Assembly (NCBI GenBank): GCA_963787185.1
Contig: CAWBCC010000010.1
Coordinates: 124,001 to 188,000 of the forward strand
Direction of reading: 5' to 3'
Length of the DNA: 64,000 bases
Origin: JAJXZP01 sp963787185
GTDB taxonomy: Bacteria > Spirochaetota > Spirochaetia > Treponematales > Rectinemataceae
Shown: positions 24,450 through 31,406 of the stretch, piece by piece
How the letters are laid out: every line of letters starts with the position of its first letter
Position numbering within the stretch: the stretch's first letter is position 1
Translations under genes and position numbers: made by a program
The notes under the pieces: generated by a model
The model's input: the letters and a program-made list of their open reading frames with translations, nothing else
The model's database searches: none
What the model was told of the DNA's origin: nothing

Positions 24450-24653
24450 ATGGGAAGCGGAAAATCACCGGGCGGCCGGCGAGGAGAGCGAAGGCCGGAG
24501 AACCCGGCCGCTCCGGAGGTACCCAAACTACTGGGTTCTGGCGGGCCGGCTGCCGGGATCGCCGCGGAAAGCATCCCCAAGCCGCCCGACCTCCGATGGT
24601 CCGACGTCGAGAGCCTTTTGGTCCACGAGGGCGCCATGATCACCGAACTACGA
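24450..24653 (+). pseudogene. hicA remnant (N-terminal half)
   Basis: ATG 24450 opens a Gly/Pro-rich extension that ends in PKPPDLRWSDVESLLVHEGAMITE, which matches the N-terminal helix of the larger HicA toxins of the HicA-HicB (PF05534-type) kind. The following catalytic His segment is absent: the frame runs straight into a HicB reading frame shifted by one. Interpreted as a deletion fusing hicA to hicB. Confidence 0.55.
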
Positions 24654-25158
24654 CGAAAACGCCCGGACATTTTTTGGAACGGTCGTGAATGCAAACGTGT
24701 TGGTATCTTTTCGCGGAAACAACATCGACGAGCTCGAAGCATCGTTTCATGACGTGGTCGACACGTATCTCGAAGATTGCCGGCAGAGCGGAGAGGATCC
24801 TCAAAAGCCGTTCTCGGGCAAGATCGTGGTCAGAATTTCCCCAGACCTTCACCGTCGTGTGATGATCAAGGCGGCGTCGCGCAAGGTGTCGATGAATCAG
24901 TCTATCGGTGAAATACTCGAGCGCGAGACTGCCGATCTCGAATCCTTGTGGAGTCGGGCGTGGAGTGACTACACCGACGCATTGCCCAGCCCCTGGATGG
25001 TGCAAAAGGGACGGTTGCCGCAGGCCCATGAGGCCATAGCCCGACACCCTCTCGACAACAGTCGAATATCTCGTTGCAGGCGAGGCATCCGCCGGCTGGT
25101 GGCCGCCCCCGAGGATTGCTTCGATTGTCGAGGACTCCCTTATTTTGGAGGCCGCTGA
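24640..25158 (+). pseudogene. hicB remnant lacking its N terminus
   Basis: In frame after a stop at 24637-24639: NYDENARTFFGTVVNANVLV, then NIDELEASFHDVVDTYLED and KPFSGKIVVRISPDLHRRVM, KVSMNQSIGEILERE: the HicB antitoxin with ribbon-helix-helix C terminus. No start codon precedes the homologous region; the first is GTG 24685. The reading frame then runs on past the usual end into unrelated Arg-rich sequence to 25158. Likely non-functional; its toxin partner is truncated as well. Confidence 0.65.
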
Positions 25159-25180
25159 GCTCGAGCCGGTCGCGGCCCTC

Positions 25181-25211
25181 GCGCCCTCCTACGCAGAGCG
25201 CAGGAGGGCGC
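25181..25211. repeat. 10-bp perfect inverted repeat
   Basis: GCGCCCTCCT (25181-25190) and its complement (25202-25211) around an 11-bp loop, just after the hicB remnant. It marks the change from GC-rich to AT-rich DNA. No T tract. Confidence 0.6.
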
Positions 25212-25358
25212 CGACGACCGAAGTCGGCGGAGGTTAACCTGGTACTTGCTAGGATGAAAAATCGGCTCAAGGGGATGCAAAATATTACCGTTTAGGTCAG
25301 AAGGCGATTCGTAAAGAAGATCAAAAAACCAGATAGCCAAATGTGGAAGTAAAAAGGT

Positions 25359-25387
25359 TTGCAGCGGTGGCGGAACTGACTTATAAT
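25359..25387 (+). promoter_or_regulatory. promoter of the small membrane protein, leaderless layout
   Basis: TTGCAG 25359-25364, 17-bp spacer, perfect TATAAT 25382-25387, eight bases to ATG 25396. Confidence 0.65.
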
Positions 25388-25395
25388 ACGCATTA

Positions 25396-25668
25396 ATGAA
25401 AAAGCTAATAGTTTATGTAATAGCGTTTCTTTTTATCGTATCCGTTTGGTTTCTATTACTCAAAAACTTCACTATTGATGTCTCCTCACTAATACCCAAT
25501 GTGCTAACGCTATTGATCGACATAGCACTTACGTCAATCATTTTGAAGGTCATTTATGATATCTTTGAACGCAACCGAAAGGTTAAGACAAAACGAGCAA
25601 TTCGGGCAATCATAAGAGAGGTTTTTATAGAGAGCCCTTCTGTCAATACAGAATCGGAAGATAAATAA
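25396..25668 (+). CDS. small two-helix membrane protein in AT-rich DNA, possibly truncated
   Basis: 90 aa. Two membrane segments (about residues 3-22 and 31-55) followed by a basic cytoplasmic tail (FERNRKVKTKRAIRAII). Base composition is far more AT-rich than the chromosome around it, as expected of acquired DNA. The stop codon TAA is the first three bases of the TAAGGTGG end of the IS3-type element, so the natural protein may have been longer (see 26889-27068). Function unknown. Confidence 0.55.
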   Translation: MKKLIVYVIAFLFIVSVWFLLLKNFTIDVSSLIPNVLTLLIDIALTSIILKVIYDIFERNRKVKTKRAIRAIIREVFIESPSVNTESEDK

Positions 25669-25693
25669 GGTGGATCAAGCTCCCCTCTTGTTT

Positions 25694-26491
25694 CTATGCA
25701 GCTGATAGTTCTTCGTTCTCTTTTTCTTGGAACTTACTTGCGTAGACTTCGTTTGGAGTCTGGTAGTCTTGCGATGCGTGGAAGCGCTTGCCGTTGTAGA
25801 AGTCCATGTATCTCTTCATCCCGGCCTTAAGCTCGATCGCCGTCAGGTAGTCGTTGAGGTAAATGTCCTCGTACTTCAAGGTCCTCCAGAAGCGCTCGAT
25901 AAAAATGTTGTCCAAAGCACGATTCACACCGTCCATGCTGATCTGTATTTCATTCGATTCCAGGACGGCGATAAAGGCATCAGACGTGAACTGGCAGCCC
26001 TGATCCGTGTTGAAGATCGCCGGAATACCGTACAGCGCAATTGCCTCCTCGAGCGCTGCAATGCAGAACTCAGCGTCGAGGGTGTTCGATATCCGCCATG
26101 CGAGTATCTTCCTCGAATAGATGTCGATAATGGCTGCGAGGTAGACATCGCCGCCGGCGAGCTTGATGTACGTGATGTCCGTAGCCCAGACCTGGTTCGG
26201 CAGCCATATGGCCTTGCCCCGTAGCAGGTACGGATACTTCTTGTGCTGCTTGGCCGGCATACTTGTTCGTTTGCCCGGATAGATGGCCCGCAGTCCGGCC
26301 CGTTTCATGATTCGCCTTACCTGCTTGCGGGTAACACCAAGCTCCTCGAGCTCGCGTGCTACTTTGCGATAACCGTAAAAAGGTCGCCGCCCGAGAACGT
26401 CCAGAATCGCCTTCAGGACGGCGAGATCACGCTCATCATCGGTCTGACCCGGCTTGTAGTAGTACGCTGACCGGCTGATACCCAAAATCAC
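25694..26491 (-). CDS. IS3-family transposase OrfB (rve integrase domain)
   Basis: 265 aa in the independent reading, but translated as an OrfA-OrfB fusion. HTH_21 segment RRPFYGYRKVARELEELGV, then the DDE core: VWATDITYIK (first Asp), NTDQGCQFTSDAF (second Asp), and the ERFWRTLKYEDIYL element (Glu), with the typical GKRFHASQDYQTPNEVY end. All three catalytic residues are present, so it may be active. Confidence 0.93.
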   Translation of the reverse strand: MILGISRSAYYYKPGQTDDERDLAVLKAILDVLGRRPFYGYRKVARELEELGVTRKQVRRIMKRAGLRAIYPGKRTSMPAKQHKKYPYLLRGKAIWLPNQVWATDITYIKLAGGDVYLAAIIDIYSRKILAWRISNTLDAEFCIAALEEAIALYGIPAIFNTDQGCQFTSDAFIAVLESNEIQISMDGVNRALDNIFIERFWRTLKYEDIYLNDYLTAIELKAGMKRYMDFYNGKRFHASQDYQTPNEVYASKFQEKENEELSAA

Positions 26492-26529
26492 GCATTGCTT
26501 CGCGATCGAGAGCGTTGGGTGCCTCGGCT

Positions 26530-26835
26530 CTATGACTTCGGCTCGCTCCCGTACAGTTGCCGATGCTTTTTTTTTAGAAAATCGTTCTCGACCTGAAGCT
26601 GGCCAATTTGTCTGAAAAGCGCATCCGTTTTGCGTTCAGCCTCTTCAGCTGCCGCGTTCCCCTTCCCTGCTTTTTCAAAGAGCTGTGCAGCCATTTCAAT
26701 AAGCTGCCGTTTCCATTGCGCGATGAGATTCGGGTGAACCTCATACTGCGTGGCTATCTCCTGGAGCGTCTTATCGCCCTTCATGGCCTCAATGGCCACC
26801 TTCGCCTTGAACTCCTTGTCGTACCTTTTGCGCAT
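26530..26835 (-). CDS. IS3-family OrfA (HTH and leucine zipper)
   Basis: 101 aa. N-terminal helix-turn-helix (KRYDKEFKAKVAIEAMKGDK, IATQYEVHPNLIAQWK) and a C-terminal heptad region (LFRQIGQLQVENDFLKK). Its 3' end includes an A9 run followed by G (complement of T9 at 26567-26575), an A_AAA_AAG-type slippery site. A -1 shift there joins OrfA to OrfB without a stop, as in IS3/IS150 elements. Confidence 0.92.
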   Translation of the reverse strand: MRKRYDKEFKAKVAIEAMKGDKTLQEIATQYEVHPNLIAQWKRQLIEMAAQLFEKAGKGNAAAEEAERKTDALFRQIGQLQVENDFLKKKHRQLYGSEPKS

Positions 26836-26888
26836 GGTGAAACTCTATGCCTCCTTCTCGTCTTCTTCAAGAAGGGAGTCCCACCTTA

Positions 26889-27068
26889 CTCAGCCCTCCT
26901 AAGCTGTCCGATTTCTTGGGCTCATTATATTTTGTTAGATTGTATAATCCCGATTCAAATACATATGATCTCGATAAAACACAAAAGTATCAAGATGAAT
27001 ACGAAAAAATCGCTAAAGCAATAGAAGGCAAGCAATCCAAGGAAAGAACAGAACAATATAAAACTTAA
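26889..27068 (+). pseudogene. 3' fragment of an AT-rich gene beside the IS3-type element
   Basis: Reads KLSDFLGSLYFVRLYNPDSN and an acidic-basic helical tail ending EQYKT. It has no start of its own on the far side of the IS end. With the IS (25666-26888) removed it continues in frame from the small membrane protein, giving about 150 aa. This is an inference; no target duplication supports it. Confidence 0.4.
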
Positions 27069-27189
27069 AGAAAACCTAGGAACGCTTGGAAGTATTGCCC
27101 AAATACCCGCTTCGTCCCGCCTGAGGCCACGGGGGCTCTCGCGAGGGAGGCGAATGTAAGCTGAACACTGCGTACTGAGAAGGATGTGG

Positions 27190-27513
27190 ATGACCAAAAT
27201 TAGGAGAAAGAAAAGCAAACAGGTTAGATCGAGAACCATGCCGATTTCATTATTGAAGCGTAACGCATTTTCGGAGATTGCCAAACCCAGCGACCTCGCT
27301 GGAAAGCGGGGAGGTGAACGAAAAGGTAAAATTCGTTGTCCTCTATGCAAATGGGAACCCCAGAGGAACAGCCGCTGGAGATGTAGCTGTGGATTTGTCT
27401 GGAATACATTTGATACACATGGTAAGTGCCCTCAATGCGGTTTCAAATGGGAGTGGACAAAATGCTTATCATGCCACCAGTGGTCTCCGCATGAAGAATG
27501 GTATGAAAAATGA
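27190..27513 (+). CDS. small zinc-ribbon protein
   Basis: 107 aa from ATG 27190 (AGAAGG six bases upstream; ATG 27184 overlaps that Shine-Dalgarno). The C-terminal half has three CxxC-like pairs and conserved Trp: CPLCKW, WRCSCGFVWNTFDTHGKCPQCGFKW, CLSCHQWSPHEEWY (here given in pieces). Spacing points to one or two zinc ribbons. Function unknown. AT-rich, isolated in the island. Confidence 0.65.
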   Translation: MTKIRRKKSKQVRSRTMPISLLKRNAFSEIAKPSDLAGKRGGERKGKIRCPLCKWEPQRNSRWRCSCGFVWNTFDTHGKCPQCGFKWEWTKCLSCHQWSPHEEWYEK

Positions 27514-27647
27514 GCCCAACACCCGCTACGCCTCGACTCGGGCCAGGAGGGCGATCGCGCTGGGTAGGCGAATTATAATTGATGCTTCGCGCGAATATAT
27601 GCGATTGGTTCAATTCTAATGGCCGAGTCACGAATGAAGGAATAATT

Positions 27648-27818
27648 ATGGTTCATGAAGAGGAATATGTCAAAGCGCTTAATCAATTATTAGATTCTTT
27701 GAGAAATTCTCCTAATACAGGATACTTTGACAGGTATGATTCAAGCAAATATGCGAAAATCGTACAAAACTATATAGAAGCTGGCGGTAAAACCACGGAG
27801 TTCAAACCGCTACTTGCT
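27648..27818 (+). pseudogene. 5' half of a small gene split by an IS256-type element
   Basis: ATG 27648, with an AAGGAATAATT upstream. Encodes a helical acidic protein (VHEEEYVKALNQLLDSLRNS, YDSSKYAKIVQNYIEAGGK) of 57 residues up to the insertion. The second half is at 29245-29334. Joined without the element it would make 86 aa. The family is unknown. Confidence 0.75.
27790..27818. repeat. 29-bp direct repeat, left copy
   Basis: Identical to 29216-29244 base for base. It directly abuts the left terminal inverted repeat (GAGATAT at 27819) of the IS256-type element; the bases on either outer side differ. It codes for TTEFKPLLA in the interrupted gene. Confidence 0.9.
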
Positions 27819-29215
27819 GAGATATTGTCAATAGTTGTGGATTGGAAATCTGAACGATTTTCCGGTCAGGCCGCCGCTTCATCAACCCGCTCTCCATTCA
27901 CAAACTTTACTCCCGCTTCCACGAGTGGGATGAATTTGAATCCGTCTAACTTGCGCCAACCCTGTTCTGCCTCCCTGCAAAGCTTGTAGACCATTGCCAG
28001 CGTTGCCTTGCGAGTCCCGTTGCCCTTCGTTCGCCGGTGGCGTAGGCGTACCGTCGCGAAGGTCGACTCGATGGGGTTCGTGGTGCGCAGGTGGAGCCAA
28101 TGAGCGGCAGGGAAATCGTAGAAGGCGAAGAGGTCGTCCTTGTCCTTCACCAGACATTCCACGGCCTTCGGGTACTTGTCGCCGAAGGAATTGACGAAGA
28201 GGTCGAAGGCTTTGAGCGCGTCCTCACGGGTGGGCGCAAGGTACTGGTCATGCAACATTCCCTTGGCCTTCGCCTGGAGCGACTTGGGGAGCTTGTCCAA
28301 AACGTTCCCGGTCTTGTGGAACCAGCACCGCTGGATACGCGTCTCTGGCCATACCTCCGCGGCGGCGGCCTGGAAGCCCATCGCGCCATCGCATACTGCG
28401 AGCACCGGCGCTTTCTCAAGCCCACGGGAGCGCAGATCGAGGAGAATCTCCTTCCACGACTGCGCACTTTCGCGGTAGCCATCGGATACAGCAAGCAATT
28501 CCTTGTTGCCGAATGAATCGGCGCCCATGACGACGAGCAGCCAGGCGCGTTCGTCCTCAAGCCGCGCATTGCAATACACGCCGTCTGCCCAGACGTAGAC
28601 ATAGCGTTTCCCTGCAAGGTCCCGTCTCGACCACTCCCCGTACTCCTCGGTCCATATCTCCTTCAGGCGCACGACGGTACTCGCCGAAAGTCCCTTCGCC
28701 TGAGGACCAAGGATCGCCTCCAACGCCGTCGGAAAGTCGTCGGTTGAGATGCCTTTGAGATACAGCACCGGCACGAGGGTATCGATGCTTGGCGCCCGCC
28801 GCATGAAGGGTGGGAGTATCCGGCTCGTGAACCGCTGCTCTCCCCTGGCGCTCAATGCCCGGTCATCCACGCGGGGACGCGTGATGGCAATCGGCCCCGC
28901 TCCGGTGAGCACGGTTCGCTCGGGCATGACGCCATTTCTCACCACCAGACGTTTCCCCTCCTCGTCGACGAGATTCTTGAACCGCGAAAGATGCTCCTCA
29001 ATCTCTGCCTCCAACGCGGCTTGCAGCATCTTCCTCGCCCCTTCACGCACGATGATTTCCAGCGCCCCCATGGTCTCGGGCGTTGCCTTGATTCGAGTCT
29101 CGATGATAGTCTTGCTCACGGACGTTCTCCTTCCCGGCGGTTGTGTTTGGCGACAAAACCTTACCGTGAAGAAACGTCCGTTTTCTATTCCGTCCACAAG
29201 AATCGATCATATCTC
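27819..29215 (-). mobile_element. IS256-family insertion sequence flanked by a 29-bp duplication
   Basis: 1397 bp. Ends are imperfect inverted repeats, GAGATATTGTCAATAGTTG at the left against GAGATATGATCGATTCTTG at the right (17 of the first 22 bases agree). It encodes one mutator-type transposase. A 29-bp direct repeat touches both ends, against the 8-9 bp usual for the family. The interrupted ORF resumes in frame after the right copy. Confidence 0.88.
27866..29119 (-). CDS. IS256-family (mutator type) transposase
   Basis: 417 aa from GTG 29119 with AAGGAGAA upstream. DDE residues are visible: VYVWADGVYCNARL (Asp), LAVCDGAMGFQAAA (Asp), TTNPIESTFATVRLR (Glu), plus the family RCWFHKTGNVLDKLP element between the second Asp and Glu. 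Full length, no stops, so potentially active. Confidence 0.93.
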   Translation of the reverse strand: MSKTIIETRIKATPETMGALEIIVREGARKMLQAALEAEIEEHLSRFKNLVDEEGKRLVVRNGVMPERTVLTGAGPIAITRPRVDDRALSARGEQRFTSRILPPFMRRAPSIDTLVPVLYLKGISTDDFPTALEAILGPQAKGLSASTVVRLKEIWTEEYGEWSRRDLAGKRYVYVWADGVYCNARLEDERAWLLVVMGADSFGNKELLAVSDGYRESAQSWKEILLDLRSRGLEKAPVLAVCDGAMGFQAAAAEVWPETRIQRCWFHKTGNVLDKLPKSLQAKAKGMLHDQYLAPTREDALKAFDLFVNSFGDKYPKAVECLVKDKDDLFAFYDFPAAHWLHLRTTNPIESTFATVRLRHRRTKGNGTRKATLAMVYKLCREAEQGWRKLDGFKFIPLVEAGVKFVNGERVDEAAA

Positions 29216-29244
29216 AAACCACGGAGTTCAAACCGCTACTTGCT
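29216..29244. repeat. 29-bp direct repeat, right copy
   Basis: Exact copy of 27790-27818, directly after the right inverted repeat of the IS256-type element. Confidence 0.9.
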
Positions 29245-29334
29245 CCAACCGGACCAATTCAGGAAATTGCAATTGCAAATGGTTGGGAGGATAAATATAT
29301 CAGGCTATGTGCAATCATTGATCAATTTGATTGA
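29245..29334 (+). pseudogene. 3' half of the split small gene
   Basis: Reads in the interrupted frame: PTGPIQEIAIANGWEDKYI, LCAIIDQFD, stop TGA at 29332-29334. Its coding phase matches the left half exactly when one 29-bp copy and the element are removed. Confidence 0.75.
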
Positions 29335-29366
29335 ATTCTCTAGGGTGGTGAAGCTAAAAAGAAAAA

Positions 29367-29960
29367 TCAATTATCTGCTTTAGCTTTCTCTGCGACTGAT
29401 AAGAGACTCATATCAACTGTCGCCGCCGTCGCCCTGTCGATCTCGGCAGTCATCGCGTCGATCGCATCAGCTGGGGTGTGAATGTAAATGTCCGTAGTGC
29501 TCATGTCCGAGTGCCCAAACATGTCCTGGAGGTACTTGAACGGTGTGCCGCGCGCATAGAGCGCCGAGGCAATCGAGTGCCGGGCCGAGTGGGGAACGAT
29601 GTTCCTGCCGACGATCTCGATCCCTGCGCGCTTTAGACATGCGGCTACATGGTCTGTCCACCAACTTTCCGAGGGCGTGCGTCCGTCGGGGAAAACTGCG
29701 ATGCGCTCATGTTTCCCCTGCATTGTTTCCAGAGCCTTGATGACGTCGATGGTCATATCGGCCAGTGGCGCGGTGCGAACTTTATCCCATTTCGGCCGAC
29801 CGATCACGCGCTGCGCGCTGCCAAAGGATTTCCATACGTGCTCAACGTCGATCGTTTTTGCCTCAAAATCCAGGTCGGCGCGCTCGACGCCGAAGGGCTC
29901 TCCGCGGCGAAGCCCCGAGAGGAAGGCAAGGGACATCACGTCGACCCTCCTCGACTTCAC
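29367..29960 (-). CDS. tyrosine recombinase lacking the N-terminal domain
   Basis: 198 aa. The catalytic domain is complete: FLSGLRRGE (Arg), a beta-hairpin Lys in GRPKWDKVR, HSARHS (His-Arg), FGHSDMSTT (His) and DIYIHT with the Tyr nucleophile. The core-binding N-terminal domain is missing; the frame is open upstream of GTG 29960 up to a tRNA-Pro-like 14-base sequence at 29980-29993. It looks like an integrase cut by recombination at that site, so probably no longer functional. Confidence 0.75.
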   Translation of the reverse strand: MKSRRVDVMSLAFLSGLRRGEPFGVERADLDFEAKTIDVEHVWKSFGSAQRVIGRPKWDKVRTAPLADMTIDVIKALETMQGKHERIAVFPDGRTPSESWWTDHVAACLKRAGIEIVGRNIVPHSARHSIASALYARGTPFKYLQDMFGHSDMSTTDIYIHTPADAIDAMTAEIDRATAATVDMSLLSVAEKAKADN

Positions 29961-29979
29961 GTAACTGACTACCTGTAAG

Positions 29980-29993
29980 TCGGGACGGGGGGT
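29980..29993 (-). other. tRNA-Pro 3'-end copy beside the truncated integrase (putative att remnant)
   Basis: TCGGGACGGGGGGT; its first 13 bases equal the last 13 of tRNA-Pro including the discriminator position (31407-31419). It lies about 20 bases upstream of the truncated integrase on the same strand. Confidence 0.55.
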
Positions 29994-30034
29994 CCCATAA
30001 TGACCTACTCGTCACTATAACCGTCAGGGGATAG

Positions 30035-30051
30035 TACACTTGTCAAGTGTA
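30035..30051. promoter_or_regulatory. palindromic operator of the toxin-antitoxin pair
   Basis: TACACTTG T CAAGTGTA, perfect 8-bp arms. A half site TACACTT recurs at 30064-30070. TTGTCA inside the palindrome (30040-30045) and TACACT (30064-30069) form a possible -35/-10 pair with an 18-bp spacer, so a repressor here would block transcription. Confidence 0.65.
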
Positions 30052-30089
30052 TCATGATAGTGGTACACTTCATTCAAAAGGGGCATCTG

Positions 30090-30479
30090 GTGCCGGAAGA
30101 AGAGTTCCTCGTCTATGCGGGGTTGTGCTATTCGATCGAGTGGGGTTTGAGTTCAACCAAGGAATGTCAGGCCCGTGACTATTACCATGCTCTGAACTTG
30201 TCAGACCGTGCCAGGACCCTTGCTCTTTTCAAGCGCATGGCCGACGTCGGAAAAATCTATGACACGAGCAAATTCACCCAGGAAACAAAAAAGTTATATG
30301 TATTCAAGCCACAGCCGCATCGCTTCTTCAGCTTTTTCTTCAAGGGTAAGCGGATCATCATCGTGAGCGCCTATCGGAAACAAGGACAGAAGGCGCCTTC
30401 ACGGGAACTCGAACACGCCGAGGCCTTAATGAAGGCTTGGTTGGCGAAGGAGGCATCAATTGAGCGAAAGCAAAAATAG
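30090..30479 (+). CDS. RelE/HigB (Gp49-like) type II toxin
   Basis: 129 aa from GTG 30090, which has AAAGGGG six bases upstream; an ATG at 30054 lies inside the operator/promoter and is less likely. Residues DYYHALNLSDRARTLALFKR and KKLYVFKPQPHRFFSFF, KRIIIVSAYRKQGQKAP follow the RelE-fold Gp49-like pattern of ribosome-dependent mRNA interferases. It overlaps the antitoxin by 20 bases, toxin first, as in higBA loci. Confidence 0.75.
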   Translation: MPEEEFLVYAGLCYSIEWGLSSTKECQARDYYHALNLSDRARTLALFKRMADVGKIYDTSKFTQETKKLYVFKPQPHRFFSFFFKGKRIIIVSAYRKQGQKAPSRELEHAEALMKAWLAKEASIERKQK

Positions 30480-30789
30480 GAAGAACGACAGCACGTTTGT
30501 TCGCGAAATGAAGAATCCGACCTTTCGGGCAGCCTTCGAGACCGAAGAGGCTGCCCTCGAGGTGTCCGAATTTCTCGCCAGACAGATGGCCGAACAGGCA
30601 ATATCAGTGAGAAAACTTGCCGAGCTTGCCGATGTCTCCCCGACGGTCATACAGGGGATCAAATCCGGGACTCGAAAGAACATTGAGTATGCAACCCTCA
30701 AGGCCCTGATGGTTGCGCTTGGATGCGAGATCACCTTCCGGAAGGCCCGTCCAACTCACGCCGAGGCATCTATGGCAAAAGGCATGTGA
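30460..30789 (+). CDS. XRE-family antitoxin (HigA-like)
   Basis: 109 aa, TTG 30460 with GGAGG six bases upstream. The helix-turn-helix is ISVRKLAELADVSPTVIQGI followed by KSGTRKNIEYATLKALMVAL; the N-terminal helix probably binds the toxin. It should repress through the 30035-30051 palindrome. Codon use and GC are closer to the chromosome than the flanking AT-rich pieces. Confidence 0.82.
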   Translation: MSESKNRKNDSTFVREMKNPTFRAAFETEEAALEVSEFLARQMAEQAISVRKLAELADVSPTVIQGIKSGTRKNIEYATLKALMVALGCEITFRKARPTHAEASMAKGM

Positions 30790-30913
30790 ACTACCACCAC
30801 CGAAGCATCCGGTGCCCTGGCTCGTATCCCCGCTGAGAGGACTCCGGATGTACAGCCTACGAGCGCGCCGCGGTGACCTTGGATGGATTTCACCCGCTTT
30901 CAGCGGGGCTCAT

Positions 30914-31001
30914 TATCGGGACGGGGGGTTCCGCAGCGCGCCGCGCGCGCAGGACGCCACCCGTCTACCTTGCCCTACCCCGCTTTCAGCGGGGACATAA
31001 A
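30914..31001 (-). repeat. tRNA-Pro downstream repeat, distal copy (U2)
   Basis: Imperfect direct copy of 31321-31406 (listed as U1). Shared blocks include TATCGGGACGGGGGGTTCCG, AGGACGCCACC and a CCCCGC-type hairpin. Both copies begin with a 13-base tRNA-Pro 3'-end sequence. Confidence 0.75.
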
Positions 31002-31291
31002 TCGGGACGGGGGGATTTGCCCTCCGATGCTCGACCTCCTGTCTCGCATCTCCGTTCGACCCTCATCGAATCGGGCCGAAGCCTCGGGCGCTGGCGCTCG
31101 GCATGCGTCGCCTTGCTCCGCGTGCCGATTGGAATGGATTCTCGCGCTCGCTGTCGCGAGCAGCGGCATGCGTCGCCTTGCTCCGCGTGCCGATTGGAAT
31201 GGATTCTCGCGCTCGCTGTCGCGAGCAGCGGCATCCTGCCTCGCTTCCGGCGCTCTCGCGTCGCGCGCCCTTCGGTTCAAATCCCCCCGTC
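31002..31291 (-). repeat. tRNA-end-capped repeat at tRNA-Pro
   Basis: The left end (30999-31019 region) repeats the last 18-20 bases of tRNA-Pro in direct orientation; the right end (31274-31291) holds 18 bases of its T-arm and acceptor in inverted orientation (GGTTCAAATCCCCCCGTC). The two ends therefore form a 14-bp perfect inverted repeat (31006-31019 with 31278-31291). The interior, read on the minus strand, contains ATTTGAA, CGACGCGAGAGCG, CAGGATG and near the end GACAGGAGGTCGAGC then GGAGGGCAAATC. A 65-bp internal tandem duplication is listed separately. Related to 60579-60721. Confidence 0.75.
31100..31229. repeat. 65-bp tandem duplication inside the tRNA-Pro repeat
   Basis: 31100-31164 and 31165-31229 are identical as read, followed by five bases of a third copy (GGCAT at 31230). 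Each unit holds the inverted pair CTCGCG...CGCGAG. Confidence 0.9.
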
Positions 31292-31320
31292 GGTCGCTCT
31301 AAGCGCAGTAGCGTAGCATT

Positions 31321-31406
31321 TATCGGGACGGGGGGTTCCGCAGCGCGCAGCGCGCGGAGGACGCCACCTGTCAACCTTACTCTACCCGCGATAGCGGGAA
31401 CAACAA
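31321..31406 (-). repeat. tRNA-Pro downstream repeat, proximal copy (U1)
   Basis: Lies directly after the tRNA-Pro 3' end. Contains a short hairpin (CCCGC TATC GCGGG in the minus sense) and ends with another 13-base tRNA-Pro 3'-end copy at 31322-31334. Copy U2 is at 30914-31001. Confidence 0.75.

Larger units (their letters stand above)
25666..26888 (-). mobile_element. IS3-family insertion sequence
   Basis: About 1.22 kb. Contains orfA and orfB on the minus strand, overlapping for a programmed -1 frameshift. Terminal TAAGGTGG (25666-25673) is matched by CCACCTTA at 26881-26888; the inner ends agree only partly (CTCCC and CTTG blocks with a 4-bp offset). No clear target duplication was found, so the ends are provisional. 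Confidence 0.75.

Noticed and set aside
31100..31229. CRISPR or minisatellite gene
   Set aside because: Only two full units; part of a larger tRNA-capped repeat and with no spacers. The ORFs over it are created by the repeat itself.
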